Made by a program: the position numbers and the translations under genes. A stretch of DNA of 64,000 nucleotides, from NCBI GenBank assembly GCA_022793335.1, contig JAAWCQ010000012.1:1-64000 (forward strand), given 5' to 3'. This DNA comes from Clostridia bacterium (lineage in GTDB: Bacteria > Bacillota > Clostridia > Christensenellales > UBA1242). This document shows, one piece after another, positions 1 through 9,449 of the stretch. Position 1 is the stretch's first letter; each line of letters starts with the position of its first letter. The notes under the pieces are model-generated. The model did no database searches. It had not been told where the DNA came from and saw only the letters and a program-made list of their open reading frames with translations.

Positions 1-140
1 AAGGTATTATTGAATTTGTTGCTTATTGCTTCTCTATACTCTTCGCCATAATATTCAACAAAAATTTCAATAATTTCAGGCACTTTTTCTTTAACTATAT
101 TACTCACCTTTCTTGCCCAAGCGCTGTCCAATTTCTCCAT
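1..140 (-). CDS. HExxH-array paralog, 5' part only (runs off window)
   Basis: This is the start of another member of the tandem paralog family. The minus-strand frame opens with ATG at 140, preceded by an AAGGGA ribosome binding site. It encodes the N-terminal module seen in its neighbours: a lysine/proline/isoleucine stretch (KEKVPEIIEIFVEYYGEEYR) followed by an NNT motif. The reading frame is still open at the left edge, so the catalytic part is outside the window. It lies 35 bases downstream of the 331-residue paralog and is probably in the same operon. Confidence 0.75.
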   Translation of the reverse strand, partial: MEKLDSAWARKVSNIVKEKVPEIIEIFVEYYGEEYREAISNKFNNT

Positions 141-175
141 ACAATCCCTTTTTTTGTTTCGAAAATTATAAAATC

Positions 176-1171
176 TTATTCAAGCTCATTGTCGTGTTCT
201 GCATAAATATCATCAACAATTTCGCATATTTTCTTTCCCATTGACGCATACGACCTTAAATTGATTGGAATATTCTCCAGTCTTTCCGTCAATAGCTTTT
301 GAATGTCAAATTCGTAATATTTCATTCTCTTAAAGATTTCATCAGCATGTTCGCCCTCAAAAACTATCAGCTCATCAGTCGCCCTTGCAAGTTTGATAAA
401 GTTTTCTTTCCCAGCATAACTGTTTAAATCCTTTGTCTTTCCCTCAAGCATTGCCTTGACAATCATATTCATATTATATTCAATAAAGACGCTAAGCATT
501 GGGTAAGCTGCCGCATAAGTTGCTTCTGCATTTTCAGCTTTGCCAAGCTTTATCCCTTTTGCCTCAGCAAGTTTAAGCACCTTAAGCGAAAGATAATCAT
601 TAAAGACCTCATTTATGCTTTCAAAGGTCTCAACATCCTCTTGCTCTTTTTCTGTCTCTGCCATCTTCCAGTTGCCATTATCATCAACAACATAACTGCT
701 TCTTAAAAGCCCTGACCTTGAAGTAAAGCCGCTGGCATTTTGATAAATATCACTGCTGACGATGTGGTTTAACTCATGAAACAATACGCAATCACTAAGC
801 TCATCAAAATAACCCAGCAAACAAACACTTGAAATGTTTTTCAAATCATCCTTTTTGGCGGAAACGAAAGCTCCACCACTTGTTACGCCGCCACCTAACA
901 AGGCGTCTTTAAGCATTTTATCATAGGTCTCTTTGGCAAGAATAATGTCAGATTTACTTAAATAATCTTTGGCACTCGCCCTATATTCACTGTTTAAAAG
1001 AAAGTCTTCATTGCTTGACGGCTCTTTTATTCCAGCAAAAACAAATTCTGTATTATTCAAACGCGAAGCAATTCTGTCACGATATCCTTCACCATAAACC
1101 TCTACAAAAAGCTCTATTATCTGTGGAATTTGTTCTTTTATTTTGTTGTTTAGTTGTTCAAAAGAAACCAT
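176..1171 (-). CDS. HExxH zinc-peptidase-like protein, short paralog (331 aa)
   Basis: Probable intracellular zinc-dependent hydrolase; substrate unknown. Residues 1-45 are the family N-terminal module. HELNH at 132-136 is an HExxH zinc site with its general-base Glu, and Glu188 in NEVFNDYLS is the likely third zinc ligand. A conserved F/YP...F.E.N segment follows. It is the shortest intact member because the 100-200 residue region between the N-terminal module and HExxH is much reduced. No signal peptide or membrane segment is visible. The start is ATG at 1171 behind AGGAGG. The zinc-site reading follows from the motif; function is not known. Confidence 0.75.
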   Translation of the reverse strand: MVSFEQLNNKIKEQIPQIIELFVEVYGEGYRDRIASRLNNTEFVFAGIKEPSSNEDFLLNSEYRASAKDYLSKSDIILAKETYDKMLKDALLGGGVTSGGAFVSAKKDDLKNISSVCLLGYFDELSDCVLFHELNHIVSSDIYQNASGFTSRSGLLRSSYVVDDNGNWKMAETEKEQEDVETFESINEVFNDYLSLKVLKLAEAKGIKLGKAENAEATYAAAYPMLSVFIEYNMNMIVKAMLEGKTKDLNSYAGKENFIKLARATDELIVFEGEHADEIFKRMKYYEFDIQKLLTERLENIPINLRSYASMGKKICEIVDDIYAEHDNELE

Positions 1172-1261
1172 ACCAACCTCCTTTCAAATGTAAAAGATTT
1201 TATTTTTTGCTTATGTTTTAAAAATCTCTTTTTTACTAAAAAATATTTGCAATATCAAATA

Positions 1262-2476
1262 TCAAACAAACTCAAAAGTTTGCTCATTTCTCTGTTGAAT
1301 ATTATCTATCGCCTTTTCAGCAAGAGCAAAACAGTCAAGATATTCTTCAGCAAATTTTGACCATTCACGACTTTCATCTTTTGCCAGCTTAAATAGGTCA
1401 ACCTCACTGCCAGCCATATATTCAACTTCATCAAGAAAGTTTTTATACGAGCTGTCATTTTTTGAGTCAAGAGTTAAGACTTTTCTAACGGCTTTGGCAA
1501 GCATATCAAGATTTTCTCTTCCAAAAGTCTCATAAGGAAGATTTGGATCATTACTCATCGAGCATTCTTTAAGCTTGTCAATATTTTCTGCAAAAAATCT
1601 CTGCAGTAATGGAAAAGCTGTTCTATAAACAGATGTCCCCATGCTGTAACCTTGCAAGCCAATTGTGAAGTTGTCTTTTACCATTTCCTCATAAATCATG
1701 CTTGTCAAATATTCATTGACGGCCTCATTCAGCATCCTATATCTTTCCATTGTGCCTTCATAAGAATAAAAACTCCCCTTTGCAGTGCACATTTGATTGT
1801 CATAAACTATCCCAGTTTTGACAAACATCTCTCTTCCGTTGTACTGAGCAAAACTTGTCACACAATGGTTAAGCTCATGCACCAGTACATCATCAAAAAA
1901 GTAAACAAATGACTCATTGCAAACAAAATTTTTTATTCTATTTTGCCTGTCAACAGTTATGGCATCAATTCCAGACACCCTTTTGCCATCTTCATAGGAG
2001 GTTTTAATAAACTCTTCAATTTCTTTATTGTGCCTCTTCCCATCAATAATTTCTTTTAGTAAATATTCTTTGGCACTGTGAAAACCAGAGCTCAAATCTG
2101 AAATTTCACTGTTTCGCTTTTCATAAAGCTTGGCAATTTCTTCTTTCAGCTGCTTAAACGATTGAGTGGCAATTTGTTCAATTAAATCACCCCGCTCGCT
2201 TTCATCCACACTTTCATTTTCATCTTTACTGCTTGATTTTATTTCTTTAAGTCTAGACTTCAAATTCTGGATATCCAGCCCTTCAAACTGCGACATTTCC
2301 AGCAATTTTTCCTTATTTCTATTTAAAATGTCTTTATCATATTGAGTATAAAACTTAGGCTCTTTGAGAAGATATTCAATAAGCTCTGGCGCCATATCAT
2401 TTAATGCTTTTATATGCTCCTCTGTCATTTCTATATTGAAGTTTTTTATAAAAATCACAGCCGCCGCTTCTTGCAC
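1262..2476 (-). pseudogene. HExxH paralog, catalytic fragment of a frameshifted gene (404 aa)
   Basis: This frame carries the C-terminal part of a family member: HELNH at residues 200-204, Glu251 in LNEAVNEYL, and the conserved tail. The only start available is an internal GTG at 2476 without a good ribosome site. Its frame continues open upstream of that GTG (residues KSEFEKIDKAFLEG before VQEAAA), into the end of the 142-codon ORF at 2482-2910. The two therefore look like one 549-codon gene broken by loss of one A in an A-run near 2520. A sequencing or assembly error, or a programmed -1 shift, is possible. Confidence 0.7.
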
Positions 2477-2481
2477 ACCTT

Positions 2482-2910
2482 CTAAAAAGGCTTTATCAAT
2501 TTTCTCAAACTCACTTTTATAGCCTTTTTGAACAATGCGAGCCTGCTCGAATAAAGCTCGTCAGCGTCTGCCAGTTTGATATCTTGCGACCATAGTTTAA
2601 CCTTTGGCATAAGCTTTAAAAGATAATCACCCAGTGAAACAACATCGTTGACAACTTCATACCCAAGCCCATTTTCTACTTCAATTTCAAACTTTAAAGC
2701 AAGCTCATCTTTAAGCTCGATAAAATGCTCATTAAGCGAATTTTTTACTTCCCTATCAGCAAAAATGAATATGGTATTATCAATACGGTCTTTTATTTGA
2801 CTGCGATATTCTTCACCATAAAACTTGACGAAATATTCAATAATTTGTGGCAACTTGTTTTTAAGAGGATTGTAAATATCCTCTATATTCTCAAGTTTAT
2901 GCTCAATCAT
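2482..2910 (-). pseudogene. HExxH paralog, N-terminal fragment of the same frameshifted gene (142 aa)
   Basis: It encodes the family N-terminal module (YNPLKNKLPQIIEYFVKFYG at about 13-32, then NTIFIF) and part of the middle region, then stops 40 codons before a catalytic site could start. The last ~9 residues (VSLRKLIKPF) read out of frame relative to the paralogs. Its ATG overlaps the stop of the upstream 596-residue gene (ATGA) and has a GGAGG site, so it is still positioned to be translated. If functional on its own it would be an N-module-only protein; a frameshifted relic is the simpler reading. Confidence 0.65.
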
Positions 2911-4697
2911 TCGTCCTCCGCTTCTTCCTCTCTGCTAAATTGGTCTGTCAACATTTTCTTATAACTCTTTTTGTCAGCCTTGTATGCTTCAATTTTGCCC
3001 ATAACAACTTCCGCCCTGCGATAACAATCAAGATAACTATCAGTTTCTTTGTGCCATTCAATCCCTTGCACATGAATAAGGTCATAGAATGATTCGCCTT
3101 CAAACATATTGTTTTGCAAGTCTTTGGAAATAATAGTAAAGGCTTTCTTATCTTTCAATAACTTAAAGCACTTTGTAGTTATGTCAGCAAGCTCGTCAAA
3201 GTTTCCTTCGCCAAAAATCAAATTCAAATCTTTTGCTTTCTTGCTTGCACAGCACTTAATAAGCGTATCCAAATTCTCTTCCAAAAAATCTTGAAGTAGA
3301 GGGAACGCCCCTCTATAAAGCACCTCAACATCTCTGTGATAGCCAATCTTAAAATTATCCTGCCTCATAAGACCAACTACTTTTTGCGACAAATACTCAT
3401 TTATCGTCTCGTCAATCGCCCCATATTTTTCAAAACTTGAATAAACACTTTTGCCACTTCTGTTTTTACTTACAAGTGCTTTCTGCTCACGCAGCCCAGT
3501 TTTGTTGAAAAAATATTTTCCGTCAAAAGAAGCATTGCTGAGTATTGCATGATTCATCTCGTGAATAACAGACTCATCATCAAGAGAAAGATAGGAATAA
3601 TTTACACAAATACTTCTTGTAAGCTTTGGCTTGTCATAAGCAACTGTTGCCACATTAAAGCCCCCTTGCATTGGATGCCTTGCAAGCATAAACTCTTGAA
3701 TTGCATTCACGCAATCAGGCCCTAAAACAAAATTCGCATAAATGTCATTTATATTATCAAAAATTCCCGCCCTAGCAGAAAGTATTCCAAAAAACTCTTC
3801 ATCTCTAAAAAGAATAACCTGTTTTTTGATTTTATCCAAAGTTTTTCGCACATAACGAATTGCATAGTCATCACTATTATCAACCTTCCCAGCAGCTTTT
3901 TGAGGAATTTGCCCTAAGCTTGCAATCTCTCTGAAAATGTTGTTGAACAATGACTCAGAATAATCTGGCAGGTCTTTGGCATCTACTTCAAGATAATCTA
4001 TAATCATTGGCACATAAAAGGCCAGCCTATTTATATTTTCATCATTCACAGGAATTGACAATTTTGTAAACAGTTGTGACAAAATCAAATTCTCGCTTTT
4101 CTGATAAAAGCGTCTGTCAATCTTTTTCAAAAATAAAGTAAAATCTTCGTCGTTAAACTTTTGCAGCCTTCTGTATTCGTTGTCAAGATATTCAAAATCA
4201 TCCTTATATTTATTATAATACAGGTCATGAATGCCGTTTAAAATGCGATAAAGCTCTGCTGACTTTTTCTCATCTGCCAAACACTCTTCCATCTTTTGCG
4301 GAGAGACCAATTTAAATTTTTTGCCCTTTACATGAAGAAAGAAATCATGCGCAAGCAAAATATTTTTATAATTTATTTCATCCTTAAACTTTGAAAGCCT
4401 TATCATGCAATCTTCAAGATTGTCAACTGCAAAGACCATATCCATGCCAAACTTATTTTTCAAAGCTTTTTGAAAATCATCAATAAGCTTTCTCTTATTT
4501 AAATAAAAATATTCTTCTATTGGAGTAAACTGATTTTCATAAACACGATCAGTAAAAACAAATATGGTGTTTGAAAGTTTTTCTGTAATGTCTTTCCTGT
4601 ATCCTTCACCATAAAATTCAACAAAATATTCAATAATTTGAGGCAGTTTATCTTTTATCGGATTATATAAATCCACCCCTTCAAGCCCATGTTTCAA
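2907..4697 (-). CDS. HExxH zinc-peptidase-like protein, longest paralog (596 aa)
   Basis: Largest family member. The N-terminal module covers residues 8-50 (NPIKDKLPQIIEYFVEFYG, then NTIFVF). A long helical middle region spans about 55-330. HEMNH is at 379-383 and Glu430 in IDETINEYLS is the probable third zinc ligand. The segment around 205-255 resembles the start of the 404-codon fragment downstream, which helped identify that frameshift. The start is TTG at 4697, supported by AGGAG eight bases upstream and by alignment of KHGLE with the starts of neighbours. The C-terminus is acidic (EEEAEDE). No secretion signal. Confidence 0.75.
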   Translation of the reverse strand: MKHGLEGVDLYNPIKDKLPQIIEYFVEFYGEGYRKDITEKLSNTIFVFTDRVYENQFTPIEEYFYLNKRKLIDDFQKALKNKFGMDMVFAVDNLEDCMIRLSKFKDEINYKNILLAHDFFLHVKGKKFKLVSPQKMEECLADEKKSAELYRILNGIHDLYYNKYKDDFEYLDNEYRRLQKFNDEDFTLFLKKIDRRFYQKSENLILSQLFTKLSIPVNDENINRLAFYVPMIIDYLEVDAKDLPDYSESLFNNIFREIASLGQIPQKAAGKVDNSDDYAIRYVRKTLDKIKKQVILFRDEEFFGILSARAGIFDNINDIYANFVLGPDCVNAIQEFMLARHPMQGGFNVATVAYDKPKLTRSICVNYSYLSLDDESVIHEMNHAILSNASFDGKYFFNKTGLREQKALVSKNRSGKSVYSSFEKYGAIDETINEYLSQKVVGLMRQDNFKIGYHRDVEVLYRGAFPLLQDFLEENLDTLIKCCASKKAKDLNLIFGEGNFDELADITTKCFKLLKDKKAFTIISKDLQNNMFEGESFYDLIHVQGIEWHKETDSYLDCYRRAEVVMGKIEAYKADKKSYKKMLTDQFSREEEAEDE

Positions 4698-4721
4698 TCG
4701 CGTTCTCCTATTATTATTCTA

Positions 4722-6257
4722 TCATTCAAGCCCATTTTCTTCAATAGCTTTTTTGTTTTTATCAGAAATTATTTCTGTTTTGACAATATTTTCAGATTTT
4801 TTTGCCTGTTTATTAAGCTGCTTCTTTATATCATCAAAAATTTTTAAACCTTTCCTAGCAAAAGACAGATACTCTTCAAACTCTTTAATGCCTGCAAGCT
4901 TGTTATTTTTTACAAGTTTATATAGATCTAAATATTCATCTTCAATTTGGCAAAAGTTGCGAAGTTTACCCAGAAATTCCTTGCCATATTTTGCCTTTTT
5001 ACTGGCCTTTAAAAAATCAGTTGCAAAACCAGAAAGCTTTTCAAAATTTCTTCTTCCAATTGCCCTTTCAAACTTAAAATCCTCATCTGAAATACTGCAC
5101 TCTTTTATTAAGTTTAAGTTTTCTTCAAAGAAATTCTTGAAAAGTGGAAAAGCAGTTTCATAAAGATTTTCACCGTCTTCCATATTGCCAACTTTTATGT
5201 CAGCATCTTTTATTGACTGATAAATCTTGCTAGAAAGATAGTCATTCATAATCTCATTAAGTGCCACATAATCATCTTTGTTCTCATCTGCGCGAGTTAC
5301 ATTATTTCTATTTGAATAAAAATATGTATATTGCACAATTCCACATTTCCCATCAATCAAATTTCCGTCAAAGTTTATTTTTGAACAAACTATGTGATTA
5401 AGCTCATGCACTAAACTTGCATCTTCAAGCAATAAAGGCTCTTTAAGAAGACATACACACCTAAGCTTTCTCCAATCGTTTGGATTAAAAGATGCGGTCA
5501 CATTTGCGACAAAGCCCCCTTTAGTAAGCAAATCCTGAATTTCAGAAATTATTTCATTTTCAAAAACCAAATTTTGCTGCCTTATTTCCTTTATAATATT
5601 TTCATTTTCATTTTGAATTTTTTCATCACAATCAAGCTTCATTTGGTATATTTCATTCTTTAAAAGATCAATCTTCTTAATAGAAACCAGTCTCAAAAGT
5701 GCAGTCTTTGTCTCTTTTGACAAATCACCACTTTCTTTCTCACCTTTAAGCGTCAATAATTCATCCACTATTTGCTTAAAATTATCCGCCTCAGCTTGAT
5801 TTCTTATAAATCTTCCACCAGTCTTTTCCCCAAGTCGTAAAAATTTAAAATATTTTAAAGATAATTTCTTTAAAGTTTGTAAATCTACACTTGATAACTT
5901 AAACAAATCTTTAAGATAAAACGCCAAGAATTTTTGACATTTATTTTCAAATTCTCTGCGATAACGTCTTAGTGGTCTATTTAAAAAATAGTCCACTGCC
6001 GCTGCCTTTTCTTGCAAAAGGGCATCCTTCTTCTCGCCTTCTTCATTTTCAATAAGCCTGTCATAATGGCCTTTTATCTTTTCTACTTCATTGTCAAAAG
6101 AGTTTTCAACAAAAACGTATATGGCATCATTTAACGAATTGGTTATCTTTTCCCGATATTCCTCACCATAAAAATCAACAAAATGTTCGATTATTTTTGG
6201 AAGCTTTGCCTTGACTACATTTTCAGTTTCAAGCACTTCCATAATTTGTTTTTGCAT
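4722..6257 (-). CDS. HExxH zinc-peptidase-like protein paralog (511 aa)
   Basis: The N-terminal module is at residues 17-50 (KLPKIIEHFVDFYG; then AIYVF). A lysine/glutamate-rich helical middle region follows. HELNH is at 284-288 and Glu335 in LNEIMNDYLSS is the likely third metal ligand. It ends in a charged ~35-residue tail absent from the other members. ATG at 6257 follows AAGGAATTGA. Gaps to its neighbours are 10 and 24 bases, consistent with one transcript. Function unknown; the hydrolase assignment rests on the motif. Confidence 0.75.
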   Translation of the reverse strand: MQKQIMEVLETENVVKAKLPKIIEHFVDFYGEEYREKITNSLNDAIYVFVENSFDNEVEKIKGHYDRLIENEEGEKKDALLQEKAAAVDYFLNRPLRRYRREFENKCQKFLAFYLKDLFKLSSVDLQTLKKLSLKYFKFLRLGEKTGGRFIRNQAEADNFKQIVDELLTLKGEKESGDLSKETKTALLRLVSIKKIDLLKNEIYQMKLDCDEKIQNENENIIKEIRQQNLVFENEIISEIQDLLTKGGFVANVTASFNPNDWRKLRCVCLLKEPLLLEDASLVHELNHIVCSKINFDGNLIDGKCGIVQYTYFYSNRNNVTRADENKDDYVALNEIMNDYLSSKIYQSIKDADIKVGNMEDGENLYETAFPLFKNFFEENLNLIKECSISDEDFKFERAIGRRNFEKLSGFATDFLKASKKAKYGKEFLGKLRNFCQIEDEYLDLYKLVKNNKLAGIKEFEEYLSFARKGLKIFDDIKKQLNKQAKKSENIVKTEIISDKNKKAIEENGLE

Positions 6258-6267
6258 TCAATTCCTT

Positions 6268-7785
6268 TTAAATATCAAAATCAAAGGACTCAAAGCCATA
6301 GCCTTCAATATTTGAGTCAATTTTCTGTTTTGTGTCGCCACAAACTTTGTCTATTTCTTTAAAGACCTCATCAGCCTTTCTGTAAAAACTTAAATATTTA
6401 TTTACTTCATCGCTTTGCTGAACATCACTTTTTGCAAGCTTATAAAATTTCTTGCCAATTCTGTCACCCAAAGCAGTTGTTTTAAGCAGATTTAATACAG
6501 TTTCATCATTCGCAAGCGTAAGCAAGCTTTGATACATATCGTCAGCTATTTTTGCAAGTTTGTCAAAGTTATCATTTCCGATTATCTCAGCAAAGCTTCT
6601 TGGATTTTCTGATAAATAGCATTTTTTAATTTCATCAATATGCTCTTCAAAGAAATCTTCAAATACAGGAAAAAGCAGCACATAATCACTTGCACAACGG
6701 TCTCTTACGCCAAGCTTTATTCCTTTTCTCTTTGCAATGTCGCTGATTTTTAATGCAAGATATTCATTAACCACTTCATTTAAAATCACGCAATCACTTA
6801 CAACATTGATTTGGTCATAAGAGGAGCCTTTGATTTTTTCATCTCTGCCAAAGAAGCCAGTTTTATAATTTAAAACACCATTTTTAATGTTGTAATAAGA
6901 AGATACAGCATGATTCATTTCGTGAATAAGAATTGAATCTTCAAGCTCAAGCCCGCCACTGCAAAAGCAATAGTTAAGCGGTCTGTTTGGCTTATCTAAA
7001 TCAACAGTCACTACATTAAAACCTTGTGAGCTCGAGTCAAGAACAAAAGAAAAGACCTCTTTAACCACTTCTTTCTTTCGATATAACGAAACGTTTTTGA
7101 TATCTTTTGCAAAATTTGCAATTACACTTCCTGCTATAATTTGGTCATTTCTCTCGTCAAGCAGCTTTTCTAAGCCGCTTTTTAGCTCAGTCAAATTATC
7201 TTTGATAAGCAACTGATTAAGCCCATTCTTGACAATTTGCACATTCTCAACGCCATGTATTGAAGCAGAGTTGCCAATCAAGGAAAGCATATACTGATAA
7301 ATATTTTTGTCATTTTGGGTGATAAATACTGGCTTTTTAAAAATTAAATCTTGATAAATAGGAAGCATTTCTTCAATATCTAAAACAAACGCTTCAATAT
7401 TTTTCACTGGAAGATACTTTAATATATGTCTTATGATAAGCTCATTGCAATTTTCTTTGTATTCTCTCTCGCACTTTTCAACGCAATTTTTGCATTGATA
7501 ATTCAAAAAATATTGTTTTTCACTTTGAAGATATTCAAGCTCTTGTCGATAACTCTCACTGTTTTTATCAAGCTTTTCTTCCAAGCGTTTAAATCTTTTC
7601 TCTATTGCCTCAATCCCCGTCTTTGCCTTTCTTGACTCAAAATAAAACTTTGTGTCATAAAGTCGAGATGTAATCTTCTCTCTTTCTTTTTCACCATAAA
7701 ACTCGACAAAGCATTCAATAAGCTCGTCAAGCCTTCCTTCAATTGGATTGTCTAAATTTATATCTTCTAGACCATGTCTAACCAT
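6268..7785 (-). CDS. HExxH zinc-peptidase-like protein paralog (505 aa)
   Basis: The N-terminal module is at 13-50 (NPIEGRLDELIECFVEFYG). The middle region has a cluster of cysteines at about 98-113 (CKNCVEKCEREYKENC), which could bind metal and is not shared by the other paralogs. HEMNH is at 288-292 and Glu337 in LNEVVNEYLALK is the probable third ligand. Start ATG at 7785 follows AAGGTG. No signal peptide. It sits 22 bases downstream of the next paralog. Confidence 0.75.
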   Translation of the reverse strand: MVRHGLEDINLDNPIEGRLDELIECFVEFYGEKEREKITSRLYDTKFYFESRKAKTGIEAIEKRFKRLEEKLDKNSESYRQELEYLQSEKQYFLNYQCKNCVEKCEREYKENCNELIIRHILKYLPVKNIEAFVLDIEEMLPIYQDLIFKKPVFITQNDKNIYQYMLSLIGNSASIHGVENVQIVKNGLNQLLIKDNLTELKSGLEKLLDERNDQIIAGSVIANFAKDIKNVSLYRKKEVVKEVFSFVLDSSSQGFNVVTVDLDKPNRPLNYCFCSGGLELEDSILIHEMNHAVSSYYNIKNGVLNYKTGFFGRDEKIKGSSYDQINVVSDCVILNEVVNEYLALKISDIAKRKGIKLGVRDRCASDYVLLFPVFEDFFEEHIDEIKKCYLSENPRSFAEIIGNDNFDKLAKIADDMYQSLLTLANDETVLNLLKTTALGDRIGKKFYKLAKSDVQQSDEVNKYLSFYRKADEVFKEIDKVCGDTKQKIDSNIEGYGFESFDFDI

Positions 7786-7807
7786 ATATCACACCTTCTC
7801 ACAAATT

Positions 7808-9415
7808 CTAAATTTTTTCGTCCATGCCTTCATCAAATTCATCTTCGTCATAGTAGTCATCAAGCCCATCATCTTCGTCGTCTTCATATCCGTCGTCGTA
7901 TTCATCATCGTCGTATTCATCATCGTCACCAGCAAAGTCAAAATCATTTTCGTCATAACCCTCAACATAGTCTTCAATTCTTGAAAAGATTTCTGAAGCT
8001 TCTCGAATGTAAAGCATATACTTTTCAAGCATAGGGTTTTTCCACTTTATGCTGATGTCAAAGCCTACATCAAAAATGTCAAAGTATTCTTCCTTTTTAC
8101 CGCACTCTTTTCTTATAAGCTGCTCTATGCTTGAGTCAATGTTGTTTTCAATGCAGAAATTAAGAAAGTCTGTTGAAAAATCTGCAAGTGCGTTAAAATT
8201 TTCTTCACCAATAAGTTTGGCAAACTTAGCAGGCTCTTCACTTATAAAGCAATCTTTAATGTCTTTCAAATAGGTCTCGAAAAACTCGTTGAAGATTGGG
8301 AAAAAGCCTGAATAAGCATTTGGCTCATCATCTATGAAGCCAATTTTAAAGCCATCTTTCTTCATTTGCTGAAAAATCTGATTTGCCTGATAATCAGTCG
8401 CGATTTCATTTATCGCATCATATCGTTTCCAATTTGCGCAACTTAATCGGTCAATCTTTGCCCTGCTTTCAATAAACTGAGCAATGTAATAATTAAACCC
8501 ACACTTAGAATAATATTTGCCTTTATCCAAAAAACAATTTGATGTAACAGCGTGAACACATTCATGAACAAAGCTTGCTGTTGAAAGGTCAATCGCACTA
8601 TTATTTATGCAAACATTCTTTGCCTGCTTAGGATTTTTCTTTAAAACAGTTGTGTATTGCGCGCCACCAATGCCATTTAAGCCAACAGTAAATTCTCTTA
8701 AAAAATCAATGATAATCTCGCCTTCAAGAAGGTCATAACTTCTTATTTCATCCACCTTCTCAGAAAACTTATCATCAAAGAGCATCTCTTCATTTCTTTC
8801 GTCTTCAAGCTCGTAAATGGCCTCTTTAATTTCTTTTGTGTGCTTTGGCATTGACAGCCTGTCCATTCCCTTTGCTATCTTGCGAGGAAGCTTTTGAAAA
8901 TCCCACTTGCCAAGGTCAAGAAATACAGCAAACATTCTTTTATAATCCACCCAGTCGTTGTCAGTGTAAAACACTCTGTCAGTGGTGACAAACTGCGAAT
9001 ATAAATCACTGAAACTTGCCATCACCTCTCGATTATATTCATTATCTTCAATCTCAAGATTTTTTGACACATAATCGAAAATCAATTCATTTCGCTTCTT
9101 CAAAAAATTGTTCTCAGCCTTTTTTGCGTCACTTGAAGAAATGCTTTCTAAAAGCCTTGCCTCTTCATTTTCAAGGTACTTTTTTTCAACTGGTGATTTC
9201 GCTTTTGCCTTCAACTGTTCAAAGTGAGTTTTCAACAACTCTATCCCAGAATTCGTTGCCCTCTCTAAAAACAAAAATATGGTGTTTTCAATTCTGTTTT
9301 CAATGACACCGCGATGTTTTTCACCATAAAATTTTACAAAATAATTGACAAGCTTTGTCAGCTTATTTTTAAGCGGGTTTTGAATGTCAATCTTTTCATA
9401 ACCATGTTTTATCAT
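7808..9415 (-). CDS. HExxH zinc-peptidase-like protein paralog with acidic tail (535 aa)
   Basis: First paralog in transcription order. I chose ATG at 9415, not the ATG at 9421, because GGGGG lies at proper spacing for it and MIKHGYEKIDIQNPL then aligns with sibling starts. The catalytic motif is HECVH at about 284-288, the most divergent in the set but still HExxH, and Glu337 sits in INEIATDYQ. The last ~60 residues are almost entirely Asp/Glu/Tyr/Gly, encoded by GAT/GAC/GAA-rich near-repeats at about 7815-7970, and are likely disordered. Such tails can bind cations or basic proteins; that is inference. Confidence 0.75.
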   Translation of the reverse strand: MIKHGYEKIDIQNPLKNKLTKLVNYFVKFYGEKHRGVIENRIENTIFLFLERATNSGIELLKTHFEQLKAKAKSPVEKKYLENEEARLLESISSSDAKKAENNFLKKRNELIFDYVSKNLEIEDNEYNREVMASFSDLYSQFVTTDRVFYTDNDWVDYKRMFAVFLDLGKWDFQKLPRKIAKGMDRLSMPKHTKEIKEAIYELEDERNEEMLFDDKFSEKVDEIRSYDLLEGEIIIDFLREFTVGLNGIGGAQYTTVLKKNPKQAKNVCINNSAIDLSTASFVHECVHAVTSNCFLDKGKYYSKCGFNYYIAQFIESRAKIDRLSCANWKRYDAINEIATDYQANQIFQQMKKDGFKIGFIDDEPNAYSGFFPIFNEFFETYLKDIKDCFISEEPAKFAKLIGEENFNALADFSTDFLNFCIENNIDSSIEQLIRKECGKKEEYFDIFDVGFDISIKWKNPMLEKYMLYIREASEIFSRIEDYVEGYDENDFDFAGDDDEYDDDEYDDGYEDDEDDGLDDYYDEDEFDEGMDEKI

Positions 9416-9449
9416 TTGCATCCCCCTTCAACTTTTGTTTATGATATTC

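Noticed and set aside
7748-8034. Overlapping plus-strand ORFs rich in His/Arg or Val/Ile
   Set aside because: They are antisense frames of the Asp/Glu tail of the 535-residue paralog; the repeated GAT/GAC triplets keep several frames open.
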